From contig JALMLS010000092.1 in assembly GCA_038496445.1 (NCBI GenBank), positions 46,861-110,860 of the forward strand: a stretch of DNA of 64,000 nucleotides, read 5' to 3'. Shown here piece after piece: positions 1 to 10,363 of the stretch. The translations under genes and the position numbers were made by a program. This DNA comes from Trichosphaerium sp. ATCC 40318. Lineage: Eukaryota > Discosea > Flabellinia > Trichosidae. The notes beneath the pieces were generated by a model. It was not told the origin of the DNA. It searched no databases and saw only the letters and a program-made list of their open reading frames with translations. Numbering within the stretch: the first letter of the stretch is position 1; every line of letters starts with the position of its first letter.

Positions 1-631
1 ATCATATTTCCACTACACTTATACGTAAACAACCAGCAATCAAATGATAAACTGTTTTTGGCTGTTTGAGTACCTTGTTAGCAACATTTTTAAAAGTTGC
101 TTTATCAGCAATACTAAAACAAACAAGAAAAACATCTGTGCCCTTCGATCACGTGTGAGACCAAAAAGAGTGTTGAATTGTATACAATAGAACTCACAGG
201 ATAGCACAGTTGCCTAGTGTCATTACTCTTTGCAGCTGTATCCCATAGCTCTATGTAGTGAAAGTAAATATTCGAATACAACAGTAGCTAGCCACTACAG
301 CGAACCTATAAGTATTTGCTTGCCAAAAACGTCAATTGTTGCGCTGTGTAATTATGTGAATGTTGTTTTTCTCTTAGGGAAAAAACCAACCAGTGAGGGT
401 TAAATCTCCCTGGTGTTGTACCTATAATTATCTAGCACTCTTGGTACTAATTATTAACTATTAGAGCTGTAACTTGGTTAGTAGGGCGTATTGTACTCAG
501 TTGGAAAACTAGAGGTTTTATAGCGCATATCTAAGCATGTTTTGCCTAATTCAATAACGTCAAAAATAATGTTGTTGAAATACAATACCAACACTCTCAT
601 CTCCAACAACCACAATCTTAATACGATACAT
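1..631 (-). CDS. Atypical Rho-family small GTPase (partial, runs off left edge)
   Basis: Rho/Rac-type GTP-binding switch protein, read from short exons. Exon 1 (589-631) encodes MYRIKIVVVGDESVG. Intron 546-588 is followed by GKTCLDMRYKTSSFPTEYN. A later exon near 195-245 gives LWDTAAKSNDTRQLCYP, and one near 75-140 gives TDVFLVCFSIADKATF. Order and spacing match the G1, switch and G3 regions of Rac/Cdc42 and the following strand. Seen in the sequence: the P-loop is GDESVGKT, so the Gly12 position is Glu. The G3 motif is DTAAK instead of DTAGQ, so Gly60 is Ala and Gln61 is Lys. In known Rho proteins such changes abolish GTP hydrolysis, which suggests a Rnd/RhoH-like constitutive switch (inference). 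The switch I exon is not resolved, and the 3' half with any CAAX box lies outside the window. An in-frame upstream Met at 655 is an alternative start. Confidence 0.72.
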
Positions 632-879
632 ACCATATTGACCAGGTGTCCACATGAATTAAACCTGATTGTGAAATGTTTCAGCCTTAAGCAGGTTTAA
701 GTTCACCTTTCCGAAAGTTGTTTCTTTTTTTTTTTTTGAGTCAGCGCTCTTTCGTAGGAATGAATAGTTATAGGCTACTAATTGTTGTGAAATAAAGTAC
801 TGAACAGTTGTCTCAGTTGGCACCATAATTAGTGATGGCATTGTTTTCAACACAACTGTTTTTGACATCTGATTTATAT

Positions 880-3432
880 TTATTTATTTATGCACTGCTG
901 TACCTTTGCATTAGCATTGCGCTGTGATCGATAGTTCCTGAATGGTAACACTGCAACTCTTAATCGTTTGATTGAAAATACAAGTACTATAGCTACGATA
1001 GCAAGTACTACAACAGCAGCAACAATGCCAATGATGATAAACAGCATACTCTTTGAGTCACACTTTGATTTGTTAACATTAAAAGTAGCTGCAAATGTCC
1101 CTGAAAAAAATCGTCAGAACAATACAAGTGGTATGTGTGATTGTGTAGCACATACCCATATTTCGAGTTTGATTTGCAGTGACTTCTTCACATTCATTAT
1201 TTTCTGTTTGAGCTGTAATACTTGAAAATGAGCCACTCACACAATCATTTGTGACATTGTATGTGAACAATGTACGACTATTTCCTGTGTTGACAGCATT
1301 ATCGACCTTGATAATGGCATTTCCATCCAAGAGCACACAGCCTAAAATATGATATTAGAAGATATCTTGATGGTTTAGCATCAACGTACTTGTTGCGTGA
1401 ACAACGGCATTGTCAAATACGATTGTGCTTGTAGGCAGCATAGTTAGATTATAAAATTGTACTTGACCTTCAAACACCACTGTCTCTCCAACATCTATAA
1501 CAAGAGTCTCTCCTGTCGGTTGCGTCCATACACCTGTAGCTGTATTGCATGTAAATCTAGGTGTAGGTGCATTACCAATACAAGTTTGTGTGCTTGTAGA
1601 TGTTGGTTGCAATGGAAGTGTAGGTGCGAAAGTTGCAGTTTTGTTTGGACTTATTGGAAATGATGTAGGGCTTGTTGGAGATAATGGAGGTATGGACGTT
1701 GGCGCTGTAGTAGGTACATACGTTGGAGCTATGGTGGGTATGATATCGGTTCCATTTCTCTATATAAGTTAGTACATAGGAGAGGAAGAAAAAGGTAAAG
1801 TACAAATTGATATGCTCCAACATCAATGGCACTAGCGTTTCTTATTCTACCACCTAATCATTTGTTATGAGTAATCAAAACTTGTCACTGATTGCATACG
1901 TAAATCATACCGAGGGACATCAGTATCAGCCCCTATAAAACAAATCAGTACATAGTATTAAAACGATATTTACCTTGAAACAAAAAGACAGGTTGAGATG
2001 TATTTGTCAAGTCATAGTTGCCAAAAGTCATGTTGGCAAAAACATCGACATTATTTAGAAACAAGAATGAAGGTTGAATAGTAGACTTATTAATACTCTC
2101 ATACTCAGAAGCATTCTTGACCAGTAGAATATTCTTCCATGTGTCTATTGTTGATGTAGTGACCAAATCAACAATACCTAATCCAACAGTGACTGACTCT
2201 AATGTGGATTCACAGCCCTCTACTACTGTTACAAAGGTTAGCGCTTCTTTGATTAACAAAAAAGGAGTTGACGGGTGGTACTTGTTAGTGCGTTAGTCAC
2301 TACACTGTTGTATACTTCCAGTCCATCATTGGAGTAACATCTGAATTGCCGTCAGGTTCCCAAATAAGTAGCAAAGATTACCTGAAGACAGTTTCTTTAG
2401 TGGCGTTGGTAGCTTTGAAAAGAGACCTATCTTTAATCGACTTGTTAGTAATCAAAGTATTTAAAAGCAAAAAACCAGTGTACCTATTGTTACATTCGCT
2501 TGTAGTAGACCAAAGACAACTAAAGAAAGCACTTTGTAAATATTACCAATAGAAAAATGGTTCTAAGCTTACTTCGACCTTCACCATTTATGCTTAAAGA
2601 TGTAGCAAAAACTGAGCTTTGTTGCACAAAGAATACTGAGTCCTAAGAGAAGAGTGAGGTGTACTACAAGTAACAACTGTACATACTGCATAAGACAATG
2701 CACCACCTTCATTGATTGATACTGTAGACGCAAAAACATAAATGCTTGTTCGATTGTGTGGAGGACTTACATCTGTCACTTTCATTTGGTTGAGGGATAC
2801 TGTAGCTATTGTTTTCAACAATGTTAGTTGATTCAAATTGCGATTCAAAGGAAAGACGCACATGCAGTAATTCTGAAAGGTATCTCGCTTGAGCCGTTTG
2901 CTGCAAGCCGAAATGAGTCAAACACAATACCCGTGCACTCAGTTATTTCAATGGACTCATACATCCCTCCATTGACAGTAATATTGTCACAATTTAAAAT
3001 TATGAGATCCAACGCGCTACCCTACAACTTGGTTTAGAAAAACAACAAAAAAGTGTTCTAACAAATAAGCACGTGACTCTTTTTCGCACTTTTTTCTAGT
3101 GCTGGGCTACGTACTTTTACGTTTAATATTATATCATCTACTGTGTTTAAAGTGATGTTAATGCTGCTTGTGACATTTATACAGTCAACAGTAGCATTTT
3201 CCTAAAGTCGTAAAGTTACTATTTTTAATACTAAAAGAATAGTAGCCTTTTTGGGCTTGGTTTTTGCTTTCGTTTGGCATACCAGTGCAACTGTTATGTT
3301 GCTAAACTCCACTGAAGGTACTTTTACACAAACTCCGACAGAATAGTTCACAAATATCGTCAAAGTAATCAATACGCATGGAAATACAGCGCTTAAGAGC
3401 GTCCAAGGTAGTTTAGGTTGTTTTGCCATCAA
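880..3432 (-). CDS. Type I membrane surface protein, copy A
   Basis: Multi-exon gene for a predicted cell-surface glycoprotein; no known family recognised. Exon 1 starts at 3432 (MMAKQPK) with a hydrophobic stretch (LLSAVFPCVLITLTIFV) that fits a signal peptide. The next exon holds N-glycosylation sequons (ENATVDC, INVTSS). Further exons span about 2.0-3.0 kb. Around 1550-1745 lies a Pro/Thr-rich stalk with repeated APT/SPT units. A beta-rich segment follows (1400-1550), then a Cys module (1210-1340) containing NDCVSGSFSSITAQTENNEC. A single transmembrane helix lies at about 985-1060 (IIIGIVAAVVVLAIVAIVLV), followed by a basic cytoplasmic tail of about 35 residues ending at the stop at 880-882. 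Intron 1 (3202-3246) appears to start with GC. The gene has a close tandem copy at 6093-8644. Role is unknown; adhesion or recognition is inferred only from architecture. Confidence 0.7.
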
Positions 3433-3767
3433 TTTATATCAAAACCGCTTAAACTGAGTTTTGTAGTTGCAATGTCACTATACGGAAGTTTTGAGTGCGT
3501 ATTGTTCTGTTTTTGAGCGTTAATCTAAGTCCTAATCAGTCAGTTTCCGACTTTCAACATGGAACATTGTTGGGTCAAAGAGCAACTCTATGTATGCTTG
3601 TATCTTATACTATAAACTGTGCAGATGGCATTGTAGAGATTCTAGTGCCTCAAAATTACTTTAATTTCACAGATTGCCTTTCGGCGCACCATCAGAGGAT
3701 GGTTTTAGGTAAGTACTAGAATGCGTCTCTATCAACACAACCATAATAAAGTTCAAACACATTTATC
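3433..3767. other. Spacer upstream of copy A
   Basis: Presumed promoter region of copy A, up to the MITE at 3768. A plus-strand open frame (3495-3719) ends at a good GTAAGT donor, but no protein family or partner exon was recognised. No other feature seen. Confidence 0.4.
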
Positions 3768-4298
3768 GGGGCAGCATCGCTTTTGAGACAGTTTCAGAAA
3801 TTCCGAAATTGTTGAAAAAGTTTGTTTTGAAAAAAATTGCTTTGACTGTCGGTACTTTTCCTCCGCACAGCACCAACGAATCGCAAAATGGTTTTTAAAC
3901 CTATAAGTATAGGATTTGACACGAAATAACATTATTTTGTTTTAGCGTTAAGCCTGATTTTTCGGGAGTGGTTGTGAGCATAGGTAGCCTTGTGCAACTA
4001 TGCAAGCTATAACATTAGTATACCCTTATGGAGTACTTCAAATGAGCATAAAAGCAGAAAGTCACGTGCGTGCTACAAATCAGAGTGGCCTTTTAAAAAG
4101 TAGGCTTAGCGCTAAAATAAAATAGTGTTATTTCAAGTCAAATCCTATAGAATACTAGTTAAATGTTCATAATAACAATTTTTGGTTAAGACGGTTCTGA
4201 GGTGAGTAAAAACGTCTCAAAGATTCTCGAAATGCCGTAAATATCAAAAATCAAAAATGTCGTAATTTTCGAAACTGTCTCAAAAGCGATGCTGCCCC
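3768..4298. mobile_element. Foldback MITE with long terminal inverted repeats
   Basis: Non-autonomous DNA element of 531 bp. The left end begins GGGGCAGCATCGCTTTTGAG at 3768. The right end, finishing at 4298, is its exact reverse complement for the first 28 bases. A second inverted pair lies further in: about 3905-3956 pairs with about 4097-4155 with few mismatches, including the core GGATTTGAC. The element can therefore fold into a long hairpin. A 3-bp ATC is present on both sides (3765-3767 and 4299-4301) and fits a target-site duplication. There is no coding capacity. The family is not identified. Confidence 0.85.
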
Positions 4299-4351
4299 AT
4301 CAACGATGATTTTATTCATACATTCTTACATTCAACAGTACGTTATTTCGA

Positions 4352-4747
4352 CTAATACCCGTATGTAACTGAAACAGCACAATCTACAGGATTAGTACTT
4401 CTACATATCTGGTGTGTATAAGAGCCTCCAAATGATTGGTCATAACGTCTTTGTTTACGCCAAACTTTCCATTGAGATCTGTCAACAAAGCTGAAGGAAC
4501 GAAGTCTTCCTGACCACTCATACCTACGAGGTAAATACACTTGCAAATATTTACGCTCTGTTGTGCGCATTCTTTGTGTATAAATGCACTCAGTATCATA
4601 AGTATCACTGTAAGCCTCTACTCCAGCAAATGCTTTTCCTTTGTATGTTTTTGCACATACAGCAACTACTCTGTCTGTTCTATCACGGTATGCTGCAATT
4701 ACAGTCAAAGAAACAACAAGAAGAATTGCGTAGAGAGATGTTGCCAT
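4352..4747 (-). CDS. Small secreted Cys-containing protein (131 aa)
   Basis: Single-exon open frame starting at ATG 4747. The first ~20 residues (MATSLYAILLVVSLTVIAAY) form a clear signal peptide. The mature part of about 110 residues has four Cys (in AVCAKTY, TECIY, HQICRS and VDCAV), enough for two disulfides, and is rich in Tyr and Arg. It ends SVTYGY and has no transmembrane segment or other motif. A 131-codon open frame is unusual by chance at this base composition. It lies just downstream of a MITE and between the two membrane-protein copies. Function is not recognised; a secreted effector or matrix protein is possible but unsupported. Confidence 0.68.
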   Translation of the reverse strand: MATSLYAILLVVSLTVIAAYRDRTDRVVAVCAKTYKGKAFAGVEAYSDTYDTECIYTQRMRTTERKYLQVYLPRRYEWSGRLRSFSFVDRSQWKVWRKQRRYDQSFGGSYTHQICRSTNPVDCAVSVTYGY

Positions 4748-4983
4748 GCTTGTTTATGGTTTACTGATATGGTAAATAAAAGTACATTTTTGTTCTTCAT
4801 TTGCCAAATTAGGAACACTGTTGTTAAGCTTCCATTAGTTGAATAGTTACATAATGTAAAGAGAATGCACAATAAGGTTTACGGTTCTATTGTGTGGACG
4901 TTATCCCAAGTGATATCGAACAAAGGGTGGTCTTAGCCTTGCTTCAACACTGCCAAAAAACACTAATTCCGTACGGACCCACG
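4748..4983. other. Intergenic, nothing recognised
   Basis: Probable 5' flank of the small secreted-protein gene. A/T-rich, with no coding or structural feature seen. Confidence 0.4.
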
Positions 4984-5202
4984 TTTTTCGAAAGAAAAAA
5001 TTCGAAAAAATAGAATTCGATACAAAAACCGAATGCCTATACCCACCAATGGATCACTATATGTGAGCGAAGGTCGGGTTCTAGTTCCGAGCACAGCGAG
5101 GACCCGACCGTAAGTGAATCAGGCGCTTTCTAGTTTAGTGGACTGCCCTAGCTATGCATCTTTCTACGAATTCTATTTTTTCGAATTTTTGTTTTCGGAA
5201 AA
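4984..5202. repeat. Inverted repeat with internal GC-rich hairpin
   Basis: Two arms of about 36 bases (4984-5019 and 5167-5202) are near-perfect reverse complements around the core TTCGAAAAAATAGAATTCG. Between them is a shorter hairpin, with GGTCGGGT at 5072-5079 pairing with ACCCGACC at 5102-5109. It could be a small foldback transposon remnant or a structured RNA. No target-site duplication was identified. Confidence 0.65.
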
Positions 5203-5575
5203 TTCGGAAAAAACTATGGCCCCATTCCGTATCTTTCAAATTTCCTAGCAAATCACGCACATAGGAGGAATATGAATCTTGTTACAGTAAACCGCTTCCC
5301 AAAACTTAGGGTTCTCTTCTGCACGCAACAATTTTTTTGGGTTTTCAACACTAATTGACACGATCAACGTAACATAAAATACTAAGTCACATTTTCAAAA
5401 GAGCTACCAGAAGGTATTTGTTTTCTCTTAGAACGTAGTTGATCGTACGGATATGCATTAAAAGAACGCTATTGCACAAGTAATCATACAACAGAATAGT
5501 ATCTACTTTAGAAACCAACTATTCATGTGACAAGTCAATAAAAATGAACAAAAAAAATCAAGTTTGTACAAGAAA
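5203..5575. other. Intergenic, nothing recognised
   Basis: No coding or structural feature was found between the inverted repeat and the end of the small gene remnant. Confidence 0.4.
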
Positions 5576-5941
5576 TCATTGATCATCTTGTACTGTGCGG
5601 TCGTTGTACATAGCACGTATCTCAAGCTCATAAACGGGCAACGCCTGGTTGGGAGAGTATAAGAACCATTCCATGTATCGAGGGGAGCTGTTACTATCGT
5701 ATCCAGGAGTAGGTTGCAGTCCAGGTGTTTTCTAAGTAAAAAATCAAACAATGATCACTTGCTTTGGTTTACATACTTTGTTGACAAGGTTGGTTTTGCC
5801 TGGAAGTACGCGAAACATGAGCACTGTAACAGTGTATCCTGATCTCATAGGCGGTGAGTAATCCATTTGGGCGAGAGTATTTAAGACAGTAGTCCACATA
5901 TTGTGATACATAGATTCCCTTTGTACTGTCACCAAACCATC
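5576..5941 (-). CDS. Two 3' exons of an unrecognised gene (5' end missing)
   Basis: Two exons join in frame. The first (about 5941-5770) encodes a stretch including MDYSPPMRSGYTVTVLMFRV. The second begins after an intron ending ACTTAG, encodes KTPGLQPTPGY and RYMEWFLYSPNQALPVYEL, and stops at 5576-5578. An acceptor (AACAG) precedes the first exon, so at least one upstream exon is expected. However, copy B ends only about 150 bp away at 6093, and no start exon could be found. It may be a truncated gene or one with a tiny first exon. Product unknown. Confidence 0.45.
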
Positions 5942-6092
5942 CTGTTTTTAACAGTTATTAGTCAAAAAGTAAGTACTTCCACTTCCACGCACCACTGTCA
6001 GTCGCAGTAGTACTGTTGTTTTCACTATGACCAATAGGAAGTAGCTAAGGGTTTTGACATGCAGTTCAATGAAGGTGTTTTCTGATTTATAT

Positions 6093-8644
6093 TTATTGTT
6101 TTAGGCACTGCTGTACCCTTGCATTAGCATTGCGCTGTGATCGATAGTTCCTGAAAGGTAACACTGCAACTCTTAATCGTTTGATTGAAAATACAAGTAC
6201 TATAGCTACAATAGCAAGTACTACAACAGCAGCAACAATGCCAATGATGATAAACAGCATACTCTTTGAGTCACACTTTGATTTGTTAACATTAAAAGTA
6301 GCTGCAAATGTCCCTGAAAGAAAGAGTCAGAACAATAAACATTGATGAGTTTTAGCATACCCATGTTTTGAGTTTGATTTGCAGTTACTTCTTCACATTC
6401 ATCATTTTCTGTTTGAGCTGTAATACTTGAAAACGAACCGCTCACACAATCATTTGTGACATTGTATGTGAACAATGTACGACTATTTCCTGTATTGACA
6501 GCATTATCAATCTTGATAATTGCATTCCCGTCCAAGAGTACACAGTCTGAAATATGATATTAGAAGATATCTTGATGGTTGCATCAACGTACTTGTTGCG
6601 TGAACAATGGCATTGTCAAATACGATAGTGCTTGTAGGCAGCATGGTTAGATTATAAAATTGTACTTGACCTTCAAACACCACTGTCTCTCCAACATCTA
6701 TAACAAGAGTCTCTCCTGTCGGTTGTGTCCATACACCTGTAGCTGTATTGCATGTAAATATAGGTGTAGGTGCACTACCAATACAAGCTTGTGCGCTTGT
6801 AGATGTTGGTTGCAATGGAAGTGTAGGTGCGAAAGTTGCAGTTTTGTTTGGACTTATTGGAAATGATGTAGGGCTTGTTGGAGATAATGGAGGTATGGAT
6901 GTTGGGGTTGTGGTAGGTACATACGTTGGAGCTATGGTGGGAATGAAACCGGTTCCAGTTCTCTATATAAGTTAGTACATAGGAGGGGAAGAAAAATCTA
7001 AAGTACAAATTGATATGCTCCAACATCAATAACACTGCTGTTTCTTATTCTACCACCTAACCATTTCTTATGAGTAATCAAAACTTGTCACTGATTGCAT
7101 ACGTAAATCATACCGAGGGACATCAGTATCGGCTCCTATGAATAAATGAGCATATGTCTCGGTGTATCAATATTTACCTTGAAACAAAAAGACAGGTTGA
7201 GATGTATTTGTCAAGTCATAGTTGCCAAAAGTCATGTTGGCAAAAACATCGACATTATTTAGAAACAAGAATGAAGGTTGAATAGTAGACTTATTAATAC
7301 TCTCATACTCAGAAGCATTCTTGACCAGTAGAATATTCTTCCATGTGTCTATTGTTGATGTAGTGACCAAATCACGAATACCTAATCCAACAGTGACTGA
7401 CTCTAATGTGGATTCACAGCCCTCTACTACTATTGAAAGTGTTAGATTTTTGTATTTCAAAAAAAACTGTGTCAACAATGTACTTGTGAGAGTGTCAGTG
7501 AGTACACTGTTGTATACTTCCACACTTTCATTTGACGAACACCTAACTATATCAGTGACCCAATGGCAATAAAAATTACCTGAATATAGAGAACGTGGTG
7601 GTATTGGAGCCTCTACAAATAGCCTTATCTTGACTCAATATGTAAGTAATCAATAATACTCAGAAAAAAAAACAAAGTGAGCGTACCCAGTGTTACGTTT
7701 GATTCTTCTAAAGTAAAGAGAGCTAAAAAGTACATAAATATTCTATCAAAAACAATAAAAGTTTACATTTGCCATCACTTATGATATTATACGAAGTAAA
7801 ATGAATGGAACTGGTTTTCACATAGAATGTCACCTCCTCAAAAGTAAAGTAAATTTTTACAGAACAATATACTAAAACAACGTACTGCATCAGACTGCGT
7901 CTCTCCCTCGGTGATTGAGACTGAAGAATCAGCAATATGCATAGTTGTTCGATTATCTGGTATAGCGTTCACATCTATTAATTTCAGTCTCGAAAGTGAT
8001 GCTGTCGCTATTTTTCTAATAGTTAGTTGATGTAATACTTAACCCTTTGAAATAACGCACATTTAAACACTCTGAAAGGCACGTGACTTGACCAGTTTGA
8101 CGAAATCGTAAATGCACTAAACACAACATCCTGGCACCCGTTTAATTCAACATACTCGTACTTCCCTCCATTGACGGTAATGTTTTGACTGTTTCGAATA
8201 TCTAGATTGGACAGAGTGGTCTAGAATGAGTTAAGAAAAAAGAAGACCAATAGGACATTTTTTTTCTCATTTTCTTTTTTGTGCATTGTTGTACTATCTG
8301 AAAAAAACCGTTTGGACTACTTCATACTTTTACGTTTAGGACTATATCATTCACTGTGTTTAAAGTGATGTTAATGGTGCTTGTGACATTTATACAGTAA
8401 ACAGTAGCATTTTCCTAAAGTCGTAAAGTTACTATTTTTAATACTAAAAGAGAATAGCCTTTTTGGGCTTGGTTTTTGCTTTCGTTTGGCATACCAGTGC
8501 AACTGTTATGTTGCTAAACTCCACTGAAGGTACTTTTACACAAACTCCGACAGAATAGTTCACAAATAGCGTCAAAGTAATCAATGCGCATGGAAATACA
8601 GCGCTTAATAGCGTCCAAGCTAGTTTAGGTTGTTTTGCCATCAA
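6093..8644 (-). CDS. Type I membrane surface protein, copy B
   Basis: Tandem paralogue of the gene at 880-3432, offset by about 5.2 kb and nearly identical over most exons and introns. Start ATG is at 8644 (MMAKQPKLAW), followed by a hydrophobic signal-peptide segment. The Pro/Thr stalk lies near 6750-6945, the Cys module near 6410-6540, the transmembrane helix near 6195-6275, and the cytoplasmic tail ends at the stop at 6093-6095. The central exons around 7440-8330 have diverged most from copy A, with several indels. The Cys module, stalk and membrane anchor are almost unchanged. In intron 1, copy B differs from copy A by an indel that breaks the frame if GTATTA is used as donor. A GC donor directly after the KPKK codons keeps both copies in frame. 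Expression and function unknown. Confidence 0.7.
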
Positions 8645-8729
8645 TTTATATCAAAAACCGCTTAAACTGAGTTTTGTAGTTGCAATGTCACTGTCGGTGT
8701 GTATTGTTCTGTTATTGAGCAGTTAATTC

Positions 8730-9002
8730 TCAGCGCGTTTTGTAAGTGACTTGATGTTGACCCAATGCAGTATTCTTTGAATTGGTCGATTGGCTATTAC
8801 AAAAGTGTTGAGTGCCCGCCATAAGCTTGCGCAGGTGGACACTAAGATACCAGCACACGACATCATCCAGGATTAATGCAACTTCACTGTCTGGATTATA
8901 CGCAGGAAAGTCTACATTCCGCTTGCCTGTGGTAGGTCGTCGACATGCCTTGTAGCCTGGCGTTAGCTCTTTACTCACGGCACCTTTTGGTTTGCGGAAC
9001 AC
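8730..9002 (-). CDS. Hypothetical ORF (90 aa)
   Basis: Open frame starting MFRKPKGAVSKELTPGYKAC, in the gap between copy B and the divergently placed F-box/LRR gene. No family, signal peptide or repeat is recognised. A length of 90 codons is only weakly significant at this composition, so this may be chance or a remnant. Confidence 0.2.
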   Translation of the reverse strand: MFRKPKGAVSKELTPGYKACRRPTTGKRNVDFPAYNPDSEVALILDDVVCWYLSVHLRKLMAGTQHFCNSQSTNSKNTALGQHQVTYKTR

Positions 9003-9088
9003 TCAATTTTGGCAGATTCCAGTTTTTGTTATCTGTTGACCCACATGGACAATCACAATAACTGTTATAAACCGACCAACGCTTTGAT

Positions 9089-10155
9089 ATGACCACAGTA
9101 TCCATAAAAGATGTACAAAATACTCTAAGGTAAAAAAATCAGCTATCTACAACCTTAAAACTTATCAAAAGCGTACTAGTACTCCTGAAAACCTTTTAGA
9201 ATTGCCCACAGAGGTTCTAGCAACCATACTGAAGCATACAACTACCGCTCGCTATGCAGCAGCTCAAAGCTGCCGTATGCTAGCTTCTATCATTCACGAC
9301 ATAACGGGATACTCAATGGCAATGATAAATACCTTATCTCAGGCCGAAGCACTTTCAAAACACGTGGGCGTTGTAAGACATACAAAAATCATCATGAGAT
9401 GCCGTTTACCTGATGATTTCATGAGGCACCTTTCGAATGTTGGGACTATATTCTTTTCTCCAGATTCAGTGACAGACAGTGGCCTTAAACAACTCAAAAA
9501 TGTGAATTCGATAGTACTAACTAAGAACCCGATATCAGACGAAGGCATCAAAGTACTTCCTGGCGCTCATTTAATTTACCTTTCCCATACTTTAGTAACG
9601 GATGTTGGTGTAAAAGCACTTGCAGGTGTTCATACAATTGACATTTCTCATACTTCGGTGACTGATGAAGGCGTCAAAGCTCTTGCTGGCGCTTATTCAG
9701 TGGATCTGTCTTATACTTCAGTGACAGATGAAGGCATCATTGCGCTAGCTGGTGTTAGCATTATTCATCTTAAAGGTACAGCTGTAACAGACAAAGGTTT
9801 AAAGGCTCTGTCTGGTGTATCGGGTATTGACCTAGGGTGTTGTGACGGAATATCAGATGAGGGTATTAAGGCACTCGCTGGAGTTCATGTAATTTACCTT
9901 CATGATACCTCAGTGACAGACGAAGGCGTCGTGGCCCTTTCTGGAGTTAAAACAATCAATCTTGCTGCTACTTCAGTATCTGACAGAGGTATAAAAGCAC
10001 TTGCTGGAGTTTTCATGATTGATCTTACTGGATGCCGGAATGTAACGGATGAAGGCATAAAACCTCTTTGTGGTGTTAAATACATTCACCTTAGTGGTAC
10101 TTTAGTTACAGGTGAATGTGCCAACATCTTGAAAGGTGCCTACATCGTTAGATAA
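9089..10155 (+). CDS. F-box/LRR protein
   Basis: Predicted 338-residue substrate adaptor of an SCF-type ubiquitin ligase (inferred from the family). Exon 1 (9089-9129) starts MTTVSIKDVQ. An intron at 9130-9179 joins in phase 2 to exon 2 (9180-10155). Residues about 20-50 carry an F-box-like start (ELPTEVLATILKH, then CRMLASIIHD). The rest is about ten LRRs of 21-23 residues with the consensus T-x-VTDEGIKALAGV-x-x-IDL, the RNI/cysteine-free type seen in F-box LRR proteins. Repeats run to the C terminus, which ends AYIVR. The start was chosen because only this ATG and donor keep the frame into the F-box. A decayed relative lies at about 60.73-61.07 kb. Substrate unknown. Confidence 0.8.
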
Positions 10156-10363
10156 ATAAAGTAAAAACTATGTGCTTGCTTTTTCTTTTCTTCTACTCCA
10201 ATGAGGCAACAGGCGTCATGTACTACGTCCAATTGTATGACGAAAAAAGTGTTTGTAGATTCAACCTTTTTCATTGCGTGAAAGTCTCAATTGAGCACGT
10301 GAGAGGAAAATAATTGACTCTTCATTTCGCCAAAAAAACCAGATTAGAACAAAACGGCACGAG

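Noticed and set aside
659-868. 69-codon minus-strand frame between the Rho-like gene and copy A
   Set aside because: Ends in a low-complexity Lys run and could not be joined in frame to the Rho exons; treated as spacer.
1457-1772. Plus-strand frames over the stalk of copy A (and 6660-6975 in copy B)
   Set aside because: Shadows of the minus-strand coding sequence; no splice or start support.
1572-1832. Minus-strand frame of 86 codons over the Pro/Thr stalk, and its twin at 6775-7035
   Set aside because: Out of frame with the stalk exon, which reads as APT/SPT repeats in the neighbouring frame. The frame persists only because the repeat is low complexity.
3495-3719. Plus-strand 74-codon frame ending at a GTAAGT donor
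   Set aside because: No family resemblance and no second exon was found before the MITE; too short to call.
5072-5109. GC-rich hairpin considered as a tRNA or 5S-type gene
   Set aside because: No A-box/B-box spacing, acceptor stem or anticodon arm; only a single stem.
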